Shown here piece after piece: positions 7,419 through 20,480 of a stretch of 39,188 bases of DNA; the first letter of the stretch is position 1, and every line of letters begins with the position of its first letter. Location of the stretch: the IMG/VR virus record IMGVR_UViG_3300011009_000006, positions 1-39,188 of that record, one strand, 5' to 3'. Both the position numbers and the translations under genes were made by a program. The notes beneath the pieces are model-generated. The model was not told the origin of the DNA and did no database searches. It was given only the letters and a program-made list of their open reading frames with translations. This DNA comes from a virus.

Positions 7419-8555
7419 ATGTCACTTAAACCACCTATTGTTTGTCCTCCAGATTGGTCAATACTTGCGTTCAGAATTTCTGAATGTAAATTAGCAAGCG
7501 TTGTGAAAGGGGTAAATAAACTTGCCGCTTTAGACCTTAACAATTTATACATTCCGATAGCTGAGCATACAGAAGGAACACTAACTCTTAAAGCAGGGAC
7601 AGAGCGTTTACTTAACATTGATGATATTGCAGAATATGGTCCGCTATTTGAAAAGTTTAATTTTGACGCTTTACTTGCTATTAACCCAACTATCTTTGGC
7701 AATGGAAAAACTCATGAATATACATTATATGATGAGAACCTAAACTTCTTAGAATCTTTATCGTTTACTGTTAATTTCAGTAATCCTTTATACGCAGACT
7801 TTCCAACGGCTCTTAATACAGCCTATGGTAATTCTACTGTAATCAAATCTAAAGTTTATTTCGATGCATCTACATCATTAACAACGGGTAAATTAACTGT
7901 ACAATCAAATACAAGAAACGTAAAACTGCGTCATGTATTTACATTTGATACAGCGGGTGTTGATTTATCTTCGCCTGGCACTTTGCTTGTGCCTTATACA
8001 AAATATCCTAAAGGGCGAGTTAAGTATATTTTAGTTTTCCCTGATTATGCTAAAGTAGATGTTACTACTTGTGGTTGCGCAAATGTATCAGGAGATATGA
8101 AATCAAATCAAAAGTTTTTCCAATATGTTAATCGTGGAGAATACGATGAGGTAAATAATCCTGACACTAATGTGATATTAACTGTGCCTAGTGGAACAGG
8201 TCCTTTCTTTAATACAGCATGGGACTATACAACACCAACGGATCACATCGGCTATCATTTTGGTGTTAATGATTTAATGAAAGTTACCGCTAATAATATT
8301 CCGTTTAGAGCTAACATAGAATATCTAAATGGAAAAGACATTGAAATTGATGCGCCAATTAGTGTATCATATGATAATACATTAATGTCAAACGTATACG
8401 GTCCTGCAACTCCTAGATGGAGAAACGTTGGAGATTTCTTATTCTTATCAGGTGCTACTGATATTGAAGATACTGACCGTTGCTTTATAGAAACTATTAT
8501 ACTTAAAAACCCACATACCTTTGATATACCTGTAAGATATATGATTGGTAGATAA
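7419..8555 (+). CDS. Putative virion structural protein
   Basis: A 378-residue protein rich in beta-forming and aromatic residues with few charged helices, typical of tail or baseplate proteins. It starts MSLKPPIVCPPDW, contains a CGC pair at about 218-220, and ends in a beta-like segment (FDIPVRYMIGR). It is followed after 11 bases by another small beta-rich protein. No catalytic motif seen. Assigned as structural from composition and position ahead of the tail fibres only. Confidence 0.6.
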   Translation: MSLKPPIVCPPDWSILAFRISECKLASVVKGVNKLAALDLNNLYIPIAEHTEGTLTLKAGTERLLNIDDIAEYGPLFEKFNFDALLAINPTIFGNGKTHEYTLYDENLNFLESLSFTVNFSNPLYADFPTALNTAYGNSTVIKSKVYFDASTSLTTGKLTVQSNTRNVKLRHVFTFDTAGVDLSSPGTLLVPYTKYPKGRVKYILVFPDYAKVDVTTCGCANVSGDMKSNQKFFQYVNRGEYDEVNNPDTNVILTVPSGTGPFFNTAWDYTTPTDHIGYHFGVNDLMKVTANNIPFRANIEYLNGKDIEIDAPISVSYDNTLMSNVYGPATPRWRNVGDFLFLSGATDIEDTDRCFIETIILKNPHTFDIPVRYMIGR

Positions 8556-8566
8556 TACTTTTAATC

Positions 8567-8878
8567 ATGGCTAACATTGCATCAAAATTTTATCCTATCA
8601 CTGATATCTTTTTTAAACATAATAAAGAAGTTATACTTCGCCCAGGTGAAGGAATAATAGCTCATCATGAACCACCTATTATGGGTATTCATATTTTTAA
8701 CTGGAGCCCAGAATCTTGGCTTACAGTTGAAACCGAGTCAGGACAAGTTATTAAGTTCCCTGCTACATCTTTGGTAGAAGGCGCAGTGTATTACATGCGA
8801 ATTACAAAACTTATTAATGCTGGTCCTAATAGAACGGAAACCCAGGTAATGGGAATATCTACTTCCGTGACTCCATAA
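8567..8878 (+). CDS. Small beta-rich putative virion protein
   Basis: A 103-residue protein alternating hydrophobic and polar residues, with turns rich in Gly/Pro (LRPGEGIIAHHEPPIMGIHIF, ATSLVEGAVYYMRITKL). This looks like a single beta-sandwich domain. Close coupling (11 bases) to the preceding structural gene suggests a partner, decoration or tail-tip protein. No family recognised. Confidence 0.6.
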   Translation: MANIASKFYPITDIFFKHNKEVILRPGEGIIAHHEPPIMGIHIFNWSPESWLTVETESGQVIKFPATSLVEGAVYYMRITKLINAGPNRTETQVMGISTSVTP

Positions 8879-8916
8879 TACCACTTACTTATTGATTTCA
8901 TAGCGACTTCTATATT

Positions 8917-8925
8917 GATATATAG
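8917..8925 (+). promoter_or_regulatory. Late-type promoter candidate GATATATAG
   Basis: GATATATAG starts 27 bases before the ATG at 8944 and is part of a small inverted repeat, CTATAT-TGAT-ATATAG (8910-8925). Third copy of the motif at this spacing in the virion block. Confidence 0.38.
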
Positions 8926-8943
8926 TAAAAATAGTGTTGTGTC

Positions 8944-9360
8944 ATGAATCATCGTGTTTCAGCTTCGGAAAGAGTTATTCAAAGTATAGACTGGCGAAAA
9001 ATCAAGAGCTATCATAAAAACAACAATATCCTTTGGGAAATTGAAGATGATAAGGAAACTCATAAAAGGCTACCGTCGGTAGCAGAGCTTCGAGATGAGT
9101 TAAGAAGTATATTTTCTCACATGATGACCGAAGACTTACATTACATTTCTCACGGAAGCTGGATAATCTTCTGGGATCGTGAAGATAGTGACATAGGTGA
9201 CATACGAGTAATTTTCCGTTTAGCAGAATTTGTTTTTGAAGAAGACAAAAAATCTAAACAGGCTTTAGAAAAAGCTTTAGAAAAAGCTGTTGAAAGCGAA
9301 GATTACGAAAATGCTGCCGTGTTAAGAGATGCACTAAATAAAAAAGCAATAAGAAACTAA
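8944..9360 (+). CDS. Hypothetical protein with C-terminal UVR-like motif
   Basis: A 138-residue protein. The first 100 residues are unrecognised. Residues about 106-135 ([20 protein letters not shown]) match the UVR helical-hairpin pattern seen in UvrB, UvrC and ClpC-type proteins, where a short hydrophobic helix hairpin mediates protein-protein contact. The pattern A-x(5,6)-D/N-Y/F-E-x-A-A-x-x-R-D is intact. It sits directly before the giant fibre gene (1-base gap), so it could be a fibre assembly factor that uses the UVR hairpin to dock. Related hairpins occur in the proteins at 17490 and 32077. Confidence 0.65.
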   Translation: MNHRVSASERVIQSIDWRKIKSYHKNNNILWEIEDDKETHKRLPSVAELRDELRSIFSHMMTEDLHYISHGSWIIFWDREDSDIGDIRVIFRLAEFVFEEDKKSKQALEKALEKAVESEDYENAAVLRDALNKKAIRN

Positions 9361-9361
9361 A

Positions 9362-12118
9362 GTGAGCAACAAAACAAATCTTATTACATCGTTCGTTAGA
9401 AGAATTGCCAAATTCTATAATTCTGCGACATCTACCTGGTATCGTCCAAATGCGGCTATACCTGGAACTAATCATATTGATAATCCTGGAGATTTTAATG
9501 AATCCACTATATACAAAAGTGAGGAAATTATAGATCTTACTCTAGGTCGTGCTTATAGCAATGATGGGCACGAGATTTTAGAACTGAATGCTCAGAAAGC
9601 AATCTTAAGTGGTCTAGTTGTTAGAAAACCTGACACTGGAATTTCTGGCGGTGGATTATGGTTATCTGTTGATAGCGGTAATGCACGTATTCAAGGTAAA
9701 ACTTATTGGCATCAAACTTCAGCAGCTCTTGGAGATTTACAAATAGAGCCTAACCCTGATTTATCGCTAGGAAGATATGATGTTATTACGTTTAAAGGTG
9801 ATTATCCAAATACTGCAACAAATCCAGGTTTAGGAGGTACTGAATATCGTGGAAAATTAGAAATTCATAAAGGTAACTTACATCCAGTTGGTAGACCTGT
9901 ATCTTTCCTAGGAAATAATACAGCAAGTACAACACTAACATTTACGTTAGGGACAGGAACTGTCAGTGGAATAAACGTTGGTGATACTGTATCTGGCCCA
10001 GGATTAGCACTAGGAACTACAGCAACCGCTGTTTATGATTATGGTGTTGATTTATCAGCGTCAAGCACAGGAACCGTAGTCAGTGGGCAATTTGCAATAT
10101 CGGTTGATACATTTGGAAATCAATTAGGTTTTTATGGAACTTTATCAGCAGGATCTACTATAATAACAAATGTTAACCCACAGGTTAATCTTAATCCTGG
10201 TGATATCATTATTGGAGAAGGAATACCATACGGCAATAAAATTAATTCTGTTGGCGCTGGAACTGTTCAAGTAGACTTGCCTTCTACATTAACAACAACA
10301 ACATTTATTACTATTGGTGATGTATCAGATTATTTAATGATGCAACCACCAACTATACCTGATGATGAAATAGTTTTAGCCGCAGTTTTTGTCCCAGCTA
10401 ATTATGGAAATTCATCAGCACACCAATTAAGACCTCTTAGTGTAAGTACTCTTAATTCTACATATGAATTACAAGAACTTACGCCATCTGATATAATCTG
10501 GACTCAGAAAAATTCAGAACAACTATACGAATCAGACCGTTCATGGGTTTCTGATACAATCATTCTTGATAGAACATCACACGTAATCTATCAAGCAATA
10601 ACAAATAATTACAGCTCTGATTTAACATCTTCTGTCGCAACCGGTGATTTAATTGCTATTGCTGGAGGCGGTCTGGTTGGTCCACAAGGTCCTGCTGGGC
10701 CTGCAGGTGGTCCTACTGGATTAACTGGTCCACAAGGTCCTACTGGTGTAGGAATTACTGGAGCGGCAGGTGCTACTGGAAATGCTGGTATTACCGGTGC
10801 AACCGGTCCTCAAGGTGCTTCAGGTTTCCAAGGACCGACAGGACCTCAAGGGCTATCAGGAAATAATGGGGCAACTGGTGTAACCGGACCGCAAGGTGTT
10901 CAAGGTGCAACTGGTATAGGTACTACTGGAGCAACTGGCCCTGCTGGTGTAACCGGTGTAACTGGAGCAACTGGTGTAGGTCCTACAGGTAGAACTGGTC
11001 CTATTGGACCACAAGGACAGTTTGGCCCACAAGGATTAACAGGCCCGATAGGAAATATCGGTCTTACCGGCCCGCAAGGAGAAACTGGAATAGGTGAAAC
11101 TGGCCCTCAAGGATTAACTGGCCCTCAAGGTGAAACTGGTCCGTCCGGTGGACCTATTGGCCCGACTGGCCCAACTGGAAACACAGGTGCTGGTGTTACA
11201 GGACCTACTGGAGAAACTGGTTTAACTGGTCCAGCTGGACCTACGGGCCAAGGTATTCCTGCTGGTGGAATAACAGGTCAATCTCTAGTTAAAAATTCTA
11301 ATGCAGATTATGACACAATATGGGACGACATTAGTGTTCTATATACTAATGCAAGTCCTACCCCTATTGCTATTGGTGGTATTCCCGCAGGCTCTACATT
11401 CTCAAATCAAACAATGCAGCAAATGTGGGACGCTTTATTATATCCTTACCAATTACCGGTTTGGAATGCCTTTGCTATAAGCGGTCAAACTACTCCGTTA
11501 GAAGTAGGTGCAACCATAGCAGCAAATAAAACTTTTACGTGGTCTTCCACAAATTTTGCAAATATTGTTGGCGGATCAATTAGTTTAATTGATGTAACAG
11601 GTTCTGGCCTTATTGCATCTGGCCTATCTTACGGAGGTACGCCTTATGCATCAACATATCCGGCTATAACACAAACATCACCTATCACACATACATTTAG
11701 AATCACTGGTACTAATACGCAATCAACTGTATTTACAAGAGATTATAATGTTACATGGGCTTGGAGATTATATTATGGAACAGGAAGTGCTACTACTTTA
11801 ACCGAATCTGGTATTGAAAGTCTTGCATCTTCATCTCTTGCTTCAAATAAGAATGGCAATTATTCGTTTGCGGCTGGTAATTATAAATACTTTGCATGGG
11901 CTGATTCTTTAGGTTCTCCTACGGCAGTAAATGGTTTCTTCTCTGGCGGATTCCCTGTTGCAATGGCTGGAACATCTGAAGGGTATTTAAACACTGATGC
12001 AAACGGTTGGAATTATGATGCTGTGAATGTAACAAACACATTCGGAATTACTACTACATATAGAGTTTATAGAACACTTAACGTTTTAGGTGGAGCAATC
12101 AATATAACAGTAAGTTAA
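9362..12118 (+). CDS. Collagen-like tail fibre protein 1
   Basis: A 918-residue protein with a GTG start one base after the upstream stop; the next Met is hundreds of residues in, so GTG is well supported. Residues 1-436 are beta-rich attachment-type domains, including two similar segments near 190-320 ([32 protein letters not shown]). Residues about 437-637 are Gly-x-y collagen repeats (GPQGPTG, GATGPAG). Residues about 640-918 form a beta-rich C-terminal domain that should be the trimerising or receptor-binding end. Phage collagen-like repeats are known to form rod-like trimers. The next gene is a related but longer fibre. Confidence 0.85.
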   Translation: MSNKTNLITSFVRRIAKFYNSATSTWYRPNAAIPGTNHIDNPGDFNESTIYKSEEIIDLTLGRAYSNDGHEILELNAQKAILSGLVVRKPDTGISGGGLWLSVDSGNARIQGKTYWHQTSAALGDLQIEPNPDLSLGRYDVITFKGDYPNTATNPGLGGTEYRGKLEIHKGNLHPVGRPVSFLGNNTASTTLTFTLGTGTVSGINVGDTVSGPGLALGTTATAVYDYGVDLSASSTGTVVSGQFAISVDTFGNQLGFYGTLSAGSTIITNVNPQVNLNPGDIIIGEGIPYGNKINSVGAGTVQVDLPSTLTTTTFITIGDVSDYLMMQPPTIPDDEIVLAAVFVPANYGNSSAHQLRPLSVSTLNSTYELQELTPSDIIWTQKNSEQLYESDRSWVSDTIILDRTSHVIYQAITNNYSSDLTSSVATGDLIAIAGGGLVGPQGPAGPAGGPTGLTGPQGPTGVGITGAAGATGNAGITGATGPQGASGFQGPTGPQGLSGNNGATGVTGPQGVQGATGIGTTGATGPAGVTGVTGATGVGPTGRTGPIGPQGQFGPQGLTGPIGNIGLTGPQGETGIGETGPQGLTGPQGETGPSGGPIGPTGPTGNTGAGVTGPTGETGLTGPAGPTGQGIPAGGITGQSLVKNSNADYDTIWDDISVLYTNASPTPIAIGGIPAGSTFSNQTMQQMWDALLYPYQLPVWNAFAISGQTTPLEVGATIAANKTFTWSSTNFANIVGGSISLIDVTGSGLIASGLSYGGTPYASTYPAITQTSPITHTFRITGTNTQSTVFTRDYNVTWAWRLYYGTGSATTLTESGIESLASSSLASNKNGNYSFAAGNYKYFAWADSLGSPTAVNGFFSGGFPVAMAGTSEGYLNTDANGWNYDAVNVTNTFGITTTYRVYRTLNVLGGAINITVS

Positions 12119-12135
12119 AAAATACAAGAACACAC

Positions 12136-15810
<3,675 letters not shown>

Positions 15811-15824
15811 TAAAACTATAAGAT

Positions 15825-16868
15825 ATGGCAGACATTTTTATAACATCAGCAGCAACACGTGGAGGTGTTAGAGTAACTAGTTCTACGGACGGCCTTCCTT
15901 TCGATCCATGGACATATGATGTAAGAGATAATATTACTGGATATGTCCCGTCTGCTGGAGTTAACACCAATAATACTAAAGCTGTAGGTGTACAGGACAC
16001 TTACAGCAGTGGCCTTGACTTAACAACTAGAAGCTGCAATAGATATTTTATGGCATTTGATACTAGTGCTATAACTGAAAATGTTTTATATGCGGAATTA
16101 TGGATTAATAAAATGTCTGCAGGGTTTGGAAATGGTGATTTTATACCTGTAAAAGCAACTGCACCAACTACGGTAACTAATATTGCTAGCATTGATTATG
16201 GAGCAATTTTCCAATATGAGCAGGGCTATGCAATGAATGCAAACACAATTGGAAATGTTGTAGATTATGCAGATAGTCCAACAACTAGTTGGGTTACGGG
16301 ATGGAATAGTGTTGTATTAAATACTGCAGCATGCGCTGATATTAACGCATTAACACAATTTAAGTTAGCTCTTGTTAATTATACGTATGATTACTTGTAT
16401 CAAGAGCCTATTGGTGGATCGCCGGGAACAAACGTGGCAAACGGTATAAACGCCGCAACAAATCCACCATACTTATACATAGAAACCGGTAGTGGGCAGT
16501 GGGTTTTAAGTATTGATCCAGCATTAACGTTTAAAGTTAATGGAGTTACTGGAACTAATATTAAGTTTGTAAATAGAGTAGGAGTATATGCATTGTATAG
16601 AACGTCAGGTTCAGCCGTCGCCAATCCAGGAGCACCGGTTTGTGATTTAACTTTTTCAGGAACCGACCCAGTATATTGTATTCATGGAATAGGAAGTATA
16701 ATCATTGGAGATTATGTTTATACAGATGCTTTAATGACTACCCCATTAGTTGGCGGTAATTTATATTATGGAATATGGAATGCTATAGGAGACCCTTCAT
16801 GGTCTGGCGATTTATACCAAATTTCAAATACAGGACAAGTTACGGCTATAAGTAACTGTGCTTGGTAA
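15825..16868 (+). CDS. Putative fibre-tip or adhesin virion protein
   Basis: A 347-residue, beta-rich, Thr/Asn/Gly-rich protein that begins 14 bases after the giant fibre. Residues 1-230 contain repeated short strands and aromatic residues (NRYFMAFDTSAITENVLYAE). The C-terminal 70 residues (GDYVYTDALMTTPLVGGNL, then ISNTGQVTAI) resemble a small repeat domain common at the ends of Bacteroidota surface proteins. It has no collagen repeats. Position right after the fibres suggests a receptor-binding tip or a short tail fibre. Confidence 0.65.
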   Translation: MADIFITSAATRGGVRVTSSTDGLPFDPWTYDVRDNITGYVPSAGVNTNNTKAVGVQDTYSSGLDLTTRSCNRYFMAFDTSAITENVLYAELWINKMSAGFGNGDFIPVKATAPTTVTNIASIDYGAIFQYEQGYAMNANTIGNVVDYADSPTTSWVTGWNSVVLNTAACADINALTQFKLALVNYTYDYLYQEPIGGSPGTNVANGINAATNPPYLYIETGSGQWVLSIDPALTFKVNGVTGTNIKFVNRVGVYALYRTSGSAVANPGAPVCDLTFSGTDPVYCIHGIGSIIIGDYVYTDALMTTPLVGGNLYYGIWNAIGDPSWSGDLYQISNTGQVTAISNCAW

Positions 16869-16880
16869 TAATGGTAAAAC

Positions 16881-16900
16881 TATTAAGGATTAACTTAATA
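16881..16900 (+). other. Hairpin in the leader of the amidotransferase gene
   Basis: Perfect 7-base inverted repeat TATTAAG / CTTAATA (16881-16887, 16894-16900) with a 6-base loop, ending 8 bases before the ATG at 16909. No T-run follows. It could mark the end of the fibre operon or affect translation initiation. Confidence 0.4.
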
Positions 16901-16908
16901 TAAATAAC

Positions 16909-17484
16909 ATGACATACTATATACCCATTGGAGAATTTCCATTAGACGATGCTCCGTACGTAGACTTAATGACAAAGGCTGGTTATATTAGAGAAGAAAC
17001 CCCTGAAGCAGATTTCTTATTATTAACTGGAGGGGCTGATATCGGAATAAGAAAAGTAAGAGACGATTATGAAACTTATTGCTATCATAGATTTCGAGAA
17101 TTAGGAAAACCCATCATAGGAATATGCAGAGGTTTACAATTAATGATTTACATAAATGAATCCGGGAATGCTTTAATTGAGCACATACCTGATTACACGC
17201 AGCAAATCATGCATAACACAATCACAGGTTATTGGACAGGTGATTCTTCTTTTCATACGACTGAAAATGGTCTTCTTGTAAACTCAAGACACCATCAAGG
17301 AGTATTACTTGGAGATGTTTCCAAATATGAAGTGATAGATATGACGAGTGATGGAATCGTGGAAGCAATCGAAAATAAAGAAACAAAAGAATTTGCAGTT
17401 CAGTGGCACCCGGAAAACCCGGAGATGAATGACACAGCTGCTTTAGAATGGTTTATATGCAGATTACACAAAATACTCAATTAG
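16909..17484 (+). CDS. Class I glutamine amidotransferase (C26-like)
   Basis: The 191-residue protein has the class I glutamine amidotransferase triad: nucleophile Cys73 in GICRGLQ, and His167 with Glu169 in QWHPE. The oxyanion-region GGADIG (41-46) and NSRHHQG (125-131) match the PuuD/peptidase C26 branch that hydrolyses gamma-glutamyl bonds. Such domains either release ammonia from glutamine for a partner synthase or cleave gamma-glutamyl compounds. No ATP-grasp or synthase partner is visible in this window, so its substrate is unknown. It follows the fibre genes and overlaps or abuts the next small gene. Confidence 0.88.
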   Translation: MTYYIPIGEFPLDDAPYVDLMTKAGYIREETPEADFLLLTGGADIGIRKVRDDYETYCYHRFRELGKPIIGICRGLQLMIYINESGNALIEHIPDYTQQIMHNTITGYWTGDSSFHTTENGLLVNSRHHQGVLLGDVSKYEVIDMTSDGIVEAIENKETKEFAVQWHPENPEMNDTAALEWFICRLHKILN

Positions 17485-17489
17485 ATGCA

Positions 17490-17798
17490 ATGAAATTATA
17501 CACCGTAGATAAACCCATACCAAACTGGGTCCTTGAACATAAAGAGGATATCTACCGTGATGTATTAATTCAGTGCGAACAAAAACTTCTAAATCCTGAT
17601 GGGATTAATAAAGTTGAAGTTGCTTTACTTAAAACTGAAGCAGGAATAACAAAATTCATCATTAAAGATATTGTAGGAATACTTGACTCACTTGAGCGTT
17701 CTATGTTTTATTTTGCTGATGTTGAACAATATGAGCTTGCGGCAAGGTCGCGTGATTGTATTGAGAATTGGAAAAAGATAAATACAACATGCCAATAA
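17490..17798 (+). CDS. Hypothetical protein with UVR-like hairpin
   Basis: The likely start is the ATG at 17490 (MKLYTVDKPIPNWVLEH), five bases after the amidotransferase stop; the frame also has ATGs at 17448 and 17457 inside the upstream gene. The 102-residue product ends in a UVR-like motif at about 67-95 (SLERSMFYFADVEQYELAAR, then SRD). The rest is helical and unrecognised. It overlaps the next gene by 10 bases. A protein-docking role is suggested by the hairpin only. Confidence 0.65.
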   Translation: MKLYTVDKPIPNWVLEHKEDIYRDVLIQCEQKLLNPDGINKVEVALLKTEAGITKFIIKDIVGILDSLERSMFYFADVEQYELAARSRDCIENWKKINTTCQ

Positions 17799-18208
17799 CA
17801 CTAACAGGAAGAAGTATAAACACCGGTAACGGTTCGCCAATGATACCTATCGTTGCGAATAATCCTGCGTTTAAAGTAGCAATCGTATCAGTAGATGGCG
17901 CACTAGAAGAAAAGCCTAGAGCAAAATCAGATGCGGCACAACAAGACGCAATTAAAATAGGCGATTACATTTTTGGAGAAGAACTTTCTGATACTCGAGA
18001 AAAAGGAAAAGAGGCTGCTGGTAAAGTATTAGTTGTGTTACAAAGTGGTCAAGAAGTCTCTGGATATAAAGTACTTGATAAAAATGGTAAAGAAGTAATC
18101 ATTGACCCAACCACTGCAGTTAGAGATAATCACAATGGTCAGATGGACGATGTAGTTGAGTCTCATGTTTTATCATATGAAAACTGGTTAGCAGAGTCAA
18201 AGAAATAA
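17789..18208 (+). CDS. Hypothetical protein
   Basis: The ATG at 17789 (MPITLTGRSINTGNG) is preferred; the frame extends to a TTG at 17768 but that adds only seven residues inside the upstream gene. The 139-residue product has a polar N-terminus, a beta-rich middle (AGKVLVVLQSGQEVSGYKVL) and a helical C-terminus (HVLSYENWLAESKK). Possibly a virion or head-associated protein given the block it closes; no family recognised. It ends just before a class B element and a strong terminator. Confidence 0.65.
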   Translation: MPITLTGRSINTGNGSPMIPIVANNPAFKVAIVSVDGALEEKPRAKSDAAQQDAIKIGDYIFGEELSDTREKGKEAAGKVLVVLQSGQEVSGYKVLDKNGKEVIIDPTTAVRDNHNGQMDDVVESHVLSYENWLAESKK

Positions 18209-18211
18209 TTT

Positions 18212-18271
18212 AAGTTGTTAATAACTTTAGTCCTGCAAATTTTTATTTGTAGGATTTTTTGTTTAATTTTA
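18212..18271 (+). promoter_or_regulatory. Host-type promoter, class B, overlapping a terminator
   Basis: AAGTTGTTAATAACTT at 18212-18227, then at exactly 28 bases the -33 position (TTTT, 18240-18243), a 20-base spacer and the -7 element TAATTTTA (18264-18271). The spacer contains the arm and T-run of the terminator at 18231-18260. Drives the 18298 gene. Confidence 0.6.
18231..18260 (+). terminator. Intrinsic terminator
   Basis: Ten-base stem TCCTGCAAAT / ATTTGTAGGA (one G-T pair) with a TTTT loop, followed by six T (18255-18260). It ends the amidotransferase operon and lies inside the next promoter. Confidence 0.88.
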
Positions 18272-18297
18272 ACTAACAATTTAAAACTACATTAATC

Positions 18298-18543
18298 ATG
18301 GCATCAAATCATTACCCAGTTGACTACGAGATTGAAGTTAAAGTAAAAGTTAAAGTAAAGCAATTACATAACTACCACTCTATGTCTGAAGACGAAAAGT
18401 CCGAAGCAATTAAAGTATTACACGAAGATTTACAAGAAGCCGTTGTTCATTCATTAAACAGCAACCGTAACTTTGTAAATTATGATAATCTTTTAGGCTA
18501 CAAAGGTGCCGCTGACAGTTACGAATTAGAAGCAATCATTTAA
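18298..18543 (+). CDS. Small hypothetical protein
   Basis: An 81-residue protein with an alternating N-terminal strand (YEIEVKVKVKVKQLHNY) and a helical, acidic middle (SMSEDEKSEAIKVLHEDLQE). First gene of the operon behind the 18264 promoter; the next gene follows after 10 bases. Function unknown. Confidence 0.7.
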   Translation: MASNHYPVDYEIEVKVKVKVKQLHNYHSMSEDEKSEAIKVLHEDLQEAVVHSLNSNRNFVNYDNLLGYKGAADSYELEAII

Positions 18544-18553
18544 TCATATACAT

Positions 18554-19054
18554 ATGCCAACTCCACTACCAGTAAAAAGAACATGGTGCAAAACCTGTCA
18601 AGATTTTACAATTCACAAGACAAGAATTAATGGAAGTGATGAAGAAAAGTTTTCATCTACCAATTGTGATACTTGTGATACAGAATATCAACCTTATTAC
18701 TTATCTGAAGTTCCTGAAGATAAGATCTTAGAGCAAAGAGAAAGATACAAACAAAAGAAGAAAGAAGATTTCATTAAGTTAATGAGTGCATACCAAGATA
18801 TGTCAAGATCTAATATACTTGCTGACATGATGAGGGATGTTGCAGATAAACCTGTAGGTTATACTGTTAATGAAGATGATGCTGGGCAGGAAGATATCTA
18901 TGCTGCGGAAAAAGCTGAACGTGAAGCCAGATGGGTAGCAGAGGCTGAGTTTAAAGCAAGATACCAAGGTGCTCAACGAAATGATAAATGCCGTTGTGGT
19001 TCTGGACTTAAGTACAAGAAATGCTGCTTACCTAAAGTAGAAAAGATCCGTTAA
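18554..19054 (+). CDS. Zinc-binding protein with C-terminal SEC-C motif
   Basis: A 166-residue protein with two metal-binding ends. The N-terminus has a zinc-ribbon-like pair, C12-x2-C15 and C38-x2-C41 (WCKTC ... NCDTC). The C-terminus at about 143-158 is a clear SEC-C motif, NDKCRCGSGLKYKKCC, the zinc-binding tail found on SecA and on many proteins that contact ribosomes or other partners. The middle is helical and highly charged. In a phage operon this could be an adaptor that binds host translation or secretion machinery; that is inference. Confidence 0.85.
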   Translation: MPTPLPVKRTWCKTCQDFTIHKTRINGSDEEKFSSTNCDTCDTEYQPYYLSEVPEDKILEQRERYKQKKKEDFIKLMSAYQDMSRSNILADMMRDVADKPVGYTVNEDDAGQEDIYAAEKAEREARWVAEAEFKARYQGAQRNDKCRCGSGLKYKKCCLPKVEKIR

Positions 19055-19055
19055 A

Positions 19056-19114
19056 AAGTTTAACAAAAATTTAACATTTAGAATTTGCTTTGCTTTGCTA
19101 TTTTGGTTAAATTT
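19056..19114 (+). promoter_or_regulatory. Host-type promoter, class A
   Basis: AAGTTTAACA starts at 19056, the second TTTAACA follows 11 bases after the first, -33 TTTG is at 19084-19087, the spacer is 20 bases and the -7 is TAATTTG (19108-19114), one T shorter than the other copies. Drives the 19137 operon. Confidence 0.78.
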
Positions 19115-19136
19115 GCTCTATAATTAATTAATCACT

Positions 19137-20183
19137 ATGAGAAACCCAGATTCATTATTCAATCATCTTGTTACTTTTATTAATTCTGTTAATGAAGGTG
19201 AAATCTTTAAAGTATCCGATCTTATCAATGAGGTAGGTCCACACGAAACACCAAGCCGTTGGAAAAATTGGAATAACAATCCTTACTATACAACTAGGAG
19301 TTATCTATCACATGTTAAAAACGTAGAGAAGTTCATAACAAGAATTTCATACGGTAAATATAAAGTCATCAAACATTTTCCTGTATGGTTTGACTTAGGT
19401 CACTTATTCTTTTTACGTGGTTATGGTGGATATGACTGGGTACAAGATGGAACTCACCGTAGATCATTTCATAATAATTATAAAGGAATGACCGTTGAGG
19501 ATATCCTTAATAAACTTGAAGACAAAACACAGCCTGTAATAAAAACCAAAACACTTCCTAGACTATACTCAGCTAATCGTAATGTGTATAATCTTTTTAT
19601 TAAACACGTGAATGCAAATGGGCCATTATCTTTTAGAAGTCAAAATGCTCTTTACTGTTTTATAGAAGATTTAAAAAATCCGTGGTTAACTACTCGTAGA
19701 CAATCCAATATACCTTACTATGCCGGGGATAAAAACTACGGTCCTATTATAGCACATCTAATTGCCGATGGCATCATTGAGCGTGGAAGCAATATAAATA
19801 ATAGGTACACATTCCAAGTTCTGGAAAAGACATTAAAAGAACGCTATAATGTAATCTTTTTTCCACCTATGAAAAAAATTGTTTCTGAAACTGAAAACTA
19901 TGTTGAAGATGTGAATAAAACTAATATCTCTATTTTAGCTGGAGAGGAATCTAAGTTCAATCCATCTACAGCAATTCCAGGTAATTCTCAGTCTACCACA
20001 GATTATATTGAAGTACTTAAACTTGCCGCAGCAGAGATCCACTTAACAAATGCAATTCGTGCGTTTCAGGCATGTTCTATAACAGACCAACATATGAATG
20101 CCCGACTATACAATATCCAAGCACTTACTCAAGATGTACGCGCTGCAATCATTGACAAAAAAGAATTCTTAATTAATCGATAA
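19137..20183 (+). CDS. Hypothetical protein, possible winged-helix domains
   Basis: A 348-residue protein, not recognised. Residues 1-75 (SLFNHLVTFINSVNEGEIFK ... FITRISYGKYKVI) and about 150-235 (YNLFIKHVNANGPLSF ... LIADGIIERG) both have the helix-helix-wing rhythm of DNA-binding modules, so two winged-helix-like domains are possible. The C-terminal 60 residues are helical. It leads the operon that also encodes UvsE and an AAA+ ATPase, so a DNA transaction role would fit. Confidence 0.6.
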   Translation: MRNPDSLFNHLVTFINSVNEGEIFKVSDLINEVGPHETPSRWKNWNNNPYYTTRSYLSHVKNVEKFITRISYGKYKVIKHFPVWFDLGHLFFLRGYGGYDWVQDGTHRRSFHNNYKGMTVEDILNKLEDKTQPVIKTKTLPRLYSANRNVYNLFIKHVNANGPLSFRSQNALYCFIEDLKNPWLTTRRQSNIPYYAGDKNYGPIIAHLIADGIIERGSNINNRYTFQVLEKTLKERYNVIFFPPMKKIVSETENYVEDVNKTNISILAGEESKFNPSTAIPGNSQSTTDYIEVLKLAAAEIHLTNAIRAFQACSITDQHMNARLYNIQALTQDVRAAIIDKKEFLINR

Positions 20184-20186
20184 TAT

Positions 20187-20480
20187 ATGAACTACCAATT
20201 CCAATCTCTTTACGGCGGAAGTCGTTACACTTTGCAAATTCAATATGGAACTTATCAAGAAGGTAACACTTCTATGCAACTTATTGACTGTGCTGACGGT
20301 TTTCCATTTGCCACTGCAACGGTTAATCTTCCAGGTTTAACAGAAAATGAAGTTGCCATCAAGAACTATTCAGAAAATGAAGGTGTCTTAATTTTTTTAT
20401 TAGATAATGAAATCATCGAAGCTCCTCACAGATTTGTACAGAGTGGATTTGTAAATATTCCGGTATGCAGACTGAAGTAA
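20187..20480 (+). CDS. Small conserved-type hypothetical protein
   Basis: A 97-residue protein with a compact beta-rich pattern (MQLIDCADGFPFATATVNLP, then EVAIKNYSENEGVLIFL) and a C-terminal PVCRLK. I have the impression of a small family shared by phages and mobile elements, but I cannot name it. It starts 3 bases after the 19137 gene and overlaps uvsE by 16 bases. Confidence 0.65.
   Translation: MNYQFQSLYGGSRYTLQIQYGTYQEGNTSMQLIDCADGFPFATATVNLPGLTENEVAIKNYSENEGVLIFLLDNEIIEAPHRFVQSGFVNIPVCRLK

Noticed and set aside
16899-16906. TATAAATA, an exact T4 late promoter box, before the amidotransferase gene
   Set aside because: It ends 2 bases before the ATG, too close for a promoter of this gene; A/T-rich leaders produce such strings by chance.
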